From Diplosphaera chodatii (taxonomy: Eukaryota > Chlorophyta > Trebouxiophyceae > Prasiolales > Stichococcaceae), in contig JAALGY010000033.1 of NCBI GenBank assembly GCA_032358165.1, positions 3,286,001 to 3,350,000 of the forward strand: a DNA stretch of 64,000 nucleotides, in the 5' to 3' direction. Positions within the stretch are counted from its first letter, which is position 1. Every line of letters starts with the position of its first letter. This document shows, piece after piece, positions 56,641 through 64,000 of the stretch. Below the pieces are notes generated by a model. The model did no database searches. It was given only the letters and a program-made list of their open reading frames with translations, and was not told the origin of the DNA. A program made the position numbers and the translations under genes.

Positions 56641-58378
56641 CTGTGCTTACTCATCGCGCTGCCAACCCGCCGCTCCCCTGCGGCTGATGCGTCGCTGCTG
56701 CAGGCTGGCTGTGCGGGAAGCCCCGGCCAGCTGGTGGCTGTTGGCTGTGCACCGCAGCCTCTCAAGGTGGTGAGATATCACAGTGGTCCAGCTGGCCTGA
56801 TCTGGTTACAGCCTGCAATGCACAACGCGCGTGCCCGTCAGGAACGCGCAGTTGCACTGCTAATACTTGAGGCTGGCAGCCCGCGGGCCCCTGCACCGGT
56901 GGTGCACCTGTGCCAACATGTGCTCAGCCGAGGGTGCACCGCATGACCTGTTACTTGCTTCGCAGCGTTCCCGAACCCTGTCAGCGGCGGCCTGACTCCT
57001 GCTAAACCCCTTCAAGCACGCGCGGTCCGGCGGGGGCTGCTCTGATGCCGGCTGTAGACGTTCTGACCTGGTTTGGTGTCACCCGTGGTCGATGAGCTGG
57101 CAGGTAACGCGTCCCGCTGGCCCGAGGAACGCAGGAGCCCTTGGACCCTACAAGCCTCGCTCAAACTGCGACAAAGTTGCAGTCTGGGCCGGCCGCCTGA
57201 CGTCATTGCACAATGGTGTGCTGATCTCGTGATGTCAAAAAGGTTGACACCGGCACAGAACGCGGACCTGGCCCATGGCCTCAGCCCCGGGAATCAGCGC
57301 CGTCGAGCTTGCTATGGCCCAACAATGATGATTCGAGGCGTGACGACTGGGCCACGAACCCCTGGTCCAAGCCGGGGGCTGGCTTGGCGGCGTTGAGGAC
57401 GCGACGCCTAGTTTCCAGATAGAGCGTCCTGGCCCACTGCACAACGTACACGCACGGCACACGCAGCTTGTTGCGTGTCAGGTGTGGGTCTGGTCGGCAC
57501 ACGCAGCAGCACGAGGGCATGATAGACCGCCTTGTGCGGGTTTCACAGGTGTGGCACCCCGCAAAGCTTGACCTTGCTGCTTCCGCCTATCACGACGTCC
57601 AGGCAACGCTAGCCCCCTTTCGGTCAGCCTAGACCATGGTGTGAAGCTTTACCCACCTGATGTACGCGACCGCTGGCAGTGATGACGGATGCCGCCGTGT
57701 TCACAGCATGCACTTTTGCTCGAGCTTCTTGTCTGCAGCCCAGGACGTGCTTTCAGCTGTTGCTTCTTGTTGTTTGTGACCAACGCATTGCCTCGTTGTG
57801 CTGACATTCACACCCGCTGCTCAGCAGAGGCTCCGGCTGATCATGAATTCCTTGCAGCCACGGGGGCCACGTGGCACAGTCGCCAGGTTGCCTGGTGATC
57901 GTGCAGCCTCTGGTAAGGCACTCAGACAGGCCGAAGTAGGACAGCCAGCCAGCTGGCTGACGTCGAAGCCGAGCATGAAGCACCGTGTATTGGAAGCCCT
58001 ACATCAAGGAGACGTGCAGCGTGTGCCAAACACACAGCTTGTGGGCAGCCATGATGCGCTGCCATCAGATGCTCCCCTGCTGACAGGGGTGTATGCGCCG
58101 GCGGTGCGCTGCAAGGCCAACATCTACAGCATTGGCACCCGATCAGGTGGCCAGATCATGCTCTGCGAGTCCTCACTTCGACCATCCCGTCAGCCTCAGA
58201 GTGGTTCAACATCTCAACTCAACGATTCGGTCGTCTCTGCCACAACAACAAAATCACATATGCTTGCACCCGTTCCTGGCCTCCTCGTGTTGCTGCGTGT
58301 GCTGCTCCTGACTGATGGGAGGCGCTGCATCCTCAACCCATGACCCATTGGAGCCACAGCAGCTCGTGTCGCGGGCGC
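56641..58378. other. Intergenic upstream of the giant gene
   Basis: 1.7 kb between the giant gene's ATG (minus strand) and the 3' end of the SABRE-like gene (minus strand). It should hold the giant gene's promoter and the other gene's 3' UTR. Open frames up to 181 codons (for example 57798-58343, plus) show no recognisable domain or consistent splice structure. No repeat or RNA gene seen. Confidence 0.45.
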
Positions 58379-61300
58379 CTAGCTGCCCTCCAGCTGCTGC
58401 TCCACGGCGTTGACGGCCGCAGCCGCCAGGGCAACGCCGCTGCTGGCCTCACCGGCGCTGGCCTCACCGCCGCCTGCATCCGCTGCCTGATCCGCTGCAG
58501 CGGTGGCGGTGTTGGCGGCGCGTGCTGCCAGCCCTGCCGCCACGCGCTCCACGTGCTTCCGGCCCAGCAGCAGGCGCACCTTTCGCAGCTCCTGGGCGCC
58601 AGGTTGACACAACGTTACCCATGCCCAAACCACAGTCGAGGACGGAACCCACCGCCTGCCCGGCCCTCGGCAAAGGAGCTTGCAGGGTTGCGCGCTTCCA
58701 ACTTGGGCTGGCTGCTCCTGTACTGTGTGCGGGCACAGCCCAACCTGCAGGGCTGCTTCATCCAGCTGGGGCCCCTCTGCCGCAGCGCCGTCAGCGCCGC
58801 CGCCGCCGCCGCCCCGCGCCGCCAGCCAGGCGCGCGCCGACTTCTGCAGCACGCGCCGCTCCGCCCGGCCCACCGCGGAGCGCAGGTGCGACGGCAGCAG
58901 CTCCTGCGTAGGATATGGCCAGGTTCACTCTGTAAGCACTGCTGCTTCAGTGACCCTGGGGTCACGTCACGAGGCGGCCGGCCAGAATCACCCACACAAC
59001 CTTCCAGGGTGATGTGGGTCATGAGCACAGGGAGGTCCTGGACTTGGACACGCACCTTGACCTTGCGGCCCTGCAGCCCGGTCATGGACTTGAGCACCGA
59101 CTTGACGATGTCCCACTTGAGGCGCTGGAACAGGTCCCGCCAGGGCCCCTCCAGCCCGTCGTACACCCGGTTGTCCAGGACCATCTGTGCGGCGATTACA
59201 CACAGAAGGGTTTGGAACCAGGCCGGCAGTCGCTGCCGCTTCGCTGCTGCTTGCCAGGCGCTGTGCCCCCGCGATGCGGCTCAGTCGTGCAGCAGAAGTC
59301 TTCGGTGTCGCACATGTGCCTGCCATGCAGGTGCAGATGCAGCAAATGTGACCTACCTTGGCGTTGTTGAGCGAGAAGTAGGTGCCCTTGTACGTGATGG
59401 ACACGTGCACGCGGTTGAAGCGCACGTGGCGGAACAGGGCCACGCGCGCCGGCGGCTTCGACCGGCGCTTCCTGCTGCCGCTGCCCTCCTCATTTCCTGA
59501 GCCGCCCGACATCCTGCAATGACCCACAACTGCTCGGTCAGACGCAGCGTACGGACAGCAGTGCCAACAGATGTAAGAGACACTGCATGCATGCAGCGTA
59601 ACCCACTCTGCAGCATGATCATGCCTCAGCAAGAGATCAGCATTTGGATTGGGGCAGGTGCAGGGGTGCGCACCTGCTGTCTGTGTGCGGCAGCAGGCTG
59701 CGCCGGCTGGCGCTGGCTGGTGTGAAGGACGCCAAGGCATCCTCTGGCGCCTTGGGCGTCGTGCCTGCATACAAAGACTCCGCTGTATGATGCACCGGCA
59801 TCCATACCCACTTGCAGCATCCTGACCGGTGCAGGGCGGCTGCAAAGACGGAGGCACAGCACAGCACTGTCCACGCCACTGCCCTCGAACCAGGGTTCAC
59901 ATGCTGGACCTGAGGTGCTGCTGCTGCCGCGCGTCCAGCTTCGCGGCAGGCTCCACTTGCTCACAGAATTGCGCAGCGCCGCCGCAGCATCTGCCGCTGG
60001 GGCTACGCTATCGGCATTGGGCACCGACAGCCGCAGTCCTGAACATTGGTCGATAGCATACGTGATGTGTGCATCAGTACAACCAGCAGACAAGCAGAGA
60101 TGCTGGTTCCAGGGTATGCAGTGGTGACTTGAAGCCCTGGGAGCACGCCTGCAACTGGGATGACTGCACCCACAACGTTCGCCTCGGGCCCGCTGCCACT
60201 GCCCTCTGACAAGGCTGCCAGCGACTCCTCCGTCAGAGGTGGGTTGGCTGCAGGGCATGCCCAGGTTCTCACATCAGAACCAAAGCCCTCAAGCTGCTGG
60301 TGCCAAAACAGGAAGCAGTGCTGGGTCGTACATGCAATCGTGCAGTCAGGGCACAGGTTTTAGTGATGGGTCACAGCACCTGCGACCGCCGCCGCTGCTG
60401 TGCCGGGGCGGCTGCCCTTCCCGCTGCCGCTGCCGCCGCCGCCACGCTTCAAAGTGCGCGACAGCGCCGACTTCATCCACAGCTCCTGCCCCCCACCGCC
60501 CGCCCTGCCGGCGCTGTCGCCTGTGGGGTCCTCCTCTTTGGGGAAGAAGTACTCCTGTCGAGGAGTGTCAGCCAGTAAGGGGTGCACCTAGGTTGACAGC
60601 TTGAACTCACAGCGTCCCTTCGGTTTCTCCGCCCCGTAACGAATTGCGAGTGTAAAACAACACCCGCTGAAGCAGTGTCCAGTACGCATGCGGCGGAGGT
60701 GGCCGCGCGACTCACCCACAGCTGGTTGAGCTGGTCGTCGGTGAAGGAGACGGCCATGGGGTGCACCAGCAGGTCCAGGTTGTCGTACACCAGCCGCTCC
60801 GGGGTGGGCACGCCCAGCACCGCCGTCGCCCGCACCTGCAGAGGGCATCCAGCAGCTCCACAGCTGCACCTTCCTGACGACTGAGCTGCCAGTGCAGCAA
60901 CAAGCTGTGTATGCACAAGAGGACCATGCATGGCAATGACTGAGCACACTGGTTAGCAACCGGTTTCCAGTTCGCATGAACGCCCGCGTGCTCTGAACAA
61001 ACACAGCTGCGGGCAGCAGCTGCGCCATACCGCGGGGTCATCGTCCCACGACTCGTCGGGGTTCCAGGCCGAAACGATGGGCTTGGGGCTGGACGCCGGC
61101 GGCGGCGCGTGGCCCCACCGGCTGGCTGCGGCGGGCGCGGCCGGCTCCTCGATGTCGATGCGGTAGATCAGGAACTTGCTCGACCCTGGCATTGGCACAT
61201 CCCAGCGCATCAGGCATCGGCACATGATGAGGACTGTCGTGAACCAAAATGCGAAACCTGCGTGCAGCAATGAAGGCTGGAGCAAAGTGAGGGCAGTCCA

Positions 61301-64000
61301 AAAGGTCGCAGAGTTTGGTCCCGACAAAGCATGGCAAGCACCTCCGTTTCTCACCAGAGTTGTCCTCGTTGCGCGTCATGGCCAGCTTCAGGCCTGACAG
61401 GGCGGAGGCAAAGAATGGCGTCCGGTCGTGGCACAGCGACCACTTTACCGCATCCACATCCACAGCCACCTGCACCCACAGCACGAGCTGCATCCCACAG
61501 CCTGCAGACCGATCACTGAATGCAGAGTGCAGCAGCTGCGTCTCCAATCTCAGCACAGCATGCTTCCGTCCGACCTTGGCAGCATGGTCTGCCAGCTGTC
61601 GCTTTCGCGCTGCGGTCTTGGCGGCCCTGAGGGCGGCTGTCACCGACTCTAGTGCCGCCGCAGCGCCGCTGCCTTGCTGCTCCAGCCACTGCAGCAGCAG
61701 CCGCCTGCCAGCCTGTGCGCTGCTGCAGCATGGACACAGGGTTTCGTCCATCTACAGCTCCTCATGTGCCCGCTGCAATGGTGATACGAGGCATGATAGA
61801 CAAGACTGGTGGTAAGTTCATCTCACTCTGCACTCGTCTCGCTGTCCAGCAGCTCCCCGAAGTACTGCTGCAGCGCCGATGACACATCGGCAGTCGCTCG
61901 ATGTCCAGCAGCTGCCTCCGCCGCGCTCATGCTGACCTGCGCTTTGCAGCAAACCTCAGGCCCCCCGAGATACCACTGCTCGCAGGCGCTCGACATGCTG
62001 AAAAGGTCCGCATACCCCAGCAATTCCCCGACTCGCCTGCTTGCTGCGGTGGCGAGGAGCCTCCTGGCCCCGGCTGGTTGTCCTGTGCCATGCACCCGGC
62101 AGCGCAAGGCGCACCTGCTGCGCCTGCAGGAGACCAAGCCAGCCTTCGTGACACGCCTGCCTCGAGCCGATTGCCTCATGGAGCAGCTGGCTGGAATTTG
62201 AAGTATGAGCTGTATGGGAGAGGGACGCCCCGAGAGCGGCTGATGGGTTGCTCAAGGTGCACCTCAGCGGCCAGGGAGGCCAGCTCCTGGTACAGCAGCG
62301 CGAACGCCTCCCGGCCGGTGGCCACGCTGTCATCCTCCGGCTCAGCGAGCAGCGTTGCCTCCTCGTTGAGCTTGACGACCTCGGGCGGCGGCGGCATCAT
62401 CACGTGCCTGCTTGGCGGACAAGTGCACGCGTGGCACAACGGGGCGACGCTGTGAAATGGAAGTCAGGCAACGCATGCCTGTGACATCAGGCCCCCTGGC
62501 CACTCCAGCTCGCTTGCAGGCCCATGCGGGCGCAGTGCAGAGCTGGGGCATTCGGAGGCGGACCGCACGACGTCGACGAAGGTGAGGAACTCCCTGGAGT
62601 CGAGCAGCGCGTGGACCTCGGGCGCCTGCAGCCGCAGGTCCTGCCCGCTGGTGCGGCCGCTCTTCGTGTGCCGCAGCTGCAGGCTGAACGGCATGAACAC
62701 TTGCCTGCACAGGACAAAGCCCGAGGATCGGGCATTGCCTCACCGCATCTGCATCAGCTTCCTTGTTAGGCAGCACTGCATTTGCGCCAAGTCATGCACT
62801 GAACGAACTCCAGCACTGCCAGGTGGGACGCAAGCTCGACACACCTGATGGCACTGGATGCAGGCGCCAGCTCGCCATCCTTGGCAGTCAGCCAGGGCGA
62901 GCCGTCTGCATCTGCCTTGGAGATGTATGCCTGCACCTCCCGCACCTATGTAATGGCATTGCAAAGCACAGCATATGACAATGGACTGGTTTGCATCGTG
63001 GGTGGCGAGCAGTTTGATCTGGCAGCTGTTGATGTCAGCTGGAGTTGTGGGCTGGGTCCGCAGCGAGGCATGGTGGCGCGTTGTGCACGGCGGACATGCG
63101 AGCTTGCACGGACCGCAAGGCTTGTGACACGCTGGCTGGAGGGCATGTCGACGCCCATGACATGCGCCGTCTCAGCTGCCAGCAGGAAGCGGCCACCGGT
63201 TGTGTCCACGGCTGCCACCTGGAGCATGTGGAAAGGCGAAGCATGCCACACTGACAACGGTGCTTGTTCACAAGGCAGTCATGATCTGTATCGTCAGCGA
63301 GTTGTGTTGCCAAACAGGTGCTAGGGGCAGCCGCCAACCCCTCAACGGCTCTGGACAGGTGCGCACCTGCAGTGAGGAGACCTGGATGCGGAAACGCACG
63401 GAGGGCTGAGCATCAGCCGGCGCCGGCGAGCTCAGCGACTGCAGCTCCTCATCCTGTCAGGAACTTGCTGCTGTCAGGCATGGGGCTGCACTCATGTGGT
63501 GCACGTGAGCTTTGCTCCATGCGAATGGGTTCAGTCAGCCCAGACATTTGTGCTCAGCAGCAAGTCGCCGGTCCCTGACTCACATAATCGCCATCCTGGC
63601 CATTAGGATGCAGCAACAGGTCCGAGGTGTCCACGCTGAGGTCGCCTGCTCCATGCCCCGACCTGCCATCCCTGTCAGCGCTGTTCGCACCCCTTGCAGC
63701 GGCTTCCGCATGATCCTGTGTCCGAGTTGCAAAGCGCATGTCTTCCATGCAGCCGTGCAACCCAAGTAAGCAATGTCACCTCTGGCGACATGTATGGCAA
63801 GCAGTGCGCCTGATATTGTCTAACCACCTACAGGCGGTCGTGCACTCCCCCGACATGCAAGTCACCTGCCGAAGCAGCAGGCGCATTAGCTCGCCCCCGG
63901 GGTCGGCATCGCTGCCATACGCTGGCGTCCGTGCTGGGCTGGCCGGCTTGGCGGCTGCAGCCTGCTGCACGTGACCATGGCCTTCGGACAGCGCTGCATC
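58379..64000 (-). CDS. SABRE/Hobbit/FMP27-type bridge-like lipid-transfer protein (BLTP2), C-terminal part
   Basis: Very large rod proteins of this family carry lipid along a hydrophobic groove at ER-plasma membrane contacts; plant SABRE and KIP affect cell growth. Only the C-terminal exons are inside the window and the 5' end lies beyond 64000. From right to left: VRFRIQVSSLQVAAVDTTGG with RFLLAAETAHVMGV; VREVQAYISKADADG; QLRHTKSGRTSGQDLRLQAP; REAFALLYQELASLAAEVHL; VAVDVDAVKWSLCHDRTPFF; SSKFLIYRIDIEEP; PTPERLVYDNLDLLVHPMAV with SFTDDQLNQLWEYFFPKEED; PARVALFRHVRFNRVHVSIT with YKGTYFSLNNAK; MVLDNRVYDGLEGPWRDLFQ with KWDIVKSVLKSMTGLQGRK. The last exons give ELLPSHLRSAVGRAERRVLQ and VEQQLEGS then stop at 58381-58379. 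The EYFFPKE and KSVLKSMTGLQGRK blocks are diagnostic. Confidence 0.85.

Noticed and set aside
57798..58343. 181-codon plus-strand frame between the giant gene and the SABRE-like gene
   Set aside because: No recognisable domain, irregular composition and several low-quality stretches; length is possible by chance in this GC-rich DNA. Kept only as intergenic.

Overview
The window is nuclear DNA of a green alga (Chlorophyta). The evidence is high GC, dense short GT-AG introns ending in (T)GCAG, proline-rich SPPPP rods like those of algal wall proteins, and proteins that are clearly eukaryotic (SKI2, PAM16, NAA20, DCAF12, a SABRE-type lipid-transfer protein). I cannot name the genus. No bacterial, organellar, viral, CRISPR, rRNA or tRNA feature was recognised.

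Layout. 1-3128 (+): 3' part of a TMC-like (transmembrane channel-like) protein whose 5' end lies off the left edge. 4393-9525 (+): a complete 19-exon, 822-residue leucine-rich-repeat receptor-like protein with a QPTQAP stalk, one membrane segment and a cytoplasmic tail without a kinase. 10287-11485 (+): plastid hotdog acyl-ACP thioesterase with two micro-exons and an unresolved frame near its 3' end. 11724-12604 (-): PAM16/TIM16. 13132-14125 (+): NAA20, the NatB catalytic subunit. 14424-14924 (-): intronless ML-domain lipid-binding protein. 15184-17888 (+): DCAF12-type WD40 protein. 18334-18943 (-): 100-residue coiled-coil protein. 19323-28328 (+): SKI2 exosome helicase. Three consecutive pairs here are head to head across 0.26-0.53 kb.

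28653-56640 is the unusual part. Nearly all of it reads as one minus-strand gene (56640 down to 29199) encoding a chimeric surface/membrane protein of more than 3,000 residues. Its order is: N-terminal signal/anchor and polyQ region, a further hydrophobic module, a Thr/Pro/Ala stalk, two long SPPPP rods, a tandemly duplicated Cys-rich cassette, a third rod, four Cys-rich plus PA14-like units that share a recurring ETxxDWxHYT motif, a multi-span TRP-like membrane domain, and a basic/serine-rich cytoplasmic tail. Splice phases close at the junctions I checked, mainly in the N-terminal half and the duplicated cassettes. The exon list is read by eye and is not complete.

58379-64000 (-) is the C-terminal part of a SABRE/Hobbit/FMP27-type (BLTP2) bridge-like lipid-transfer protein whose 5' end lies off the right edge.

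The housekeeping genes belong to unrelated pathways (mRNA decay, mitochondrial import, N-terminal acetylation, ubiquitin ligase adaptor, lipid transfer), so no pathway cluster is implied. The TMC protein, LRR protein and giant PA14/TRP protein are all predicted surface membrane proteins with possible sensing roles.
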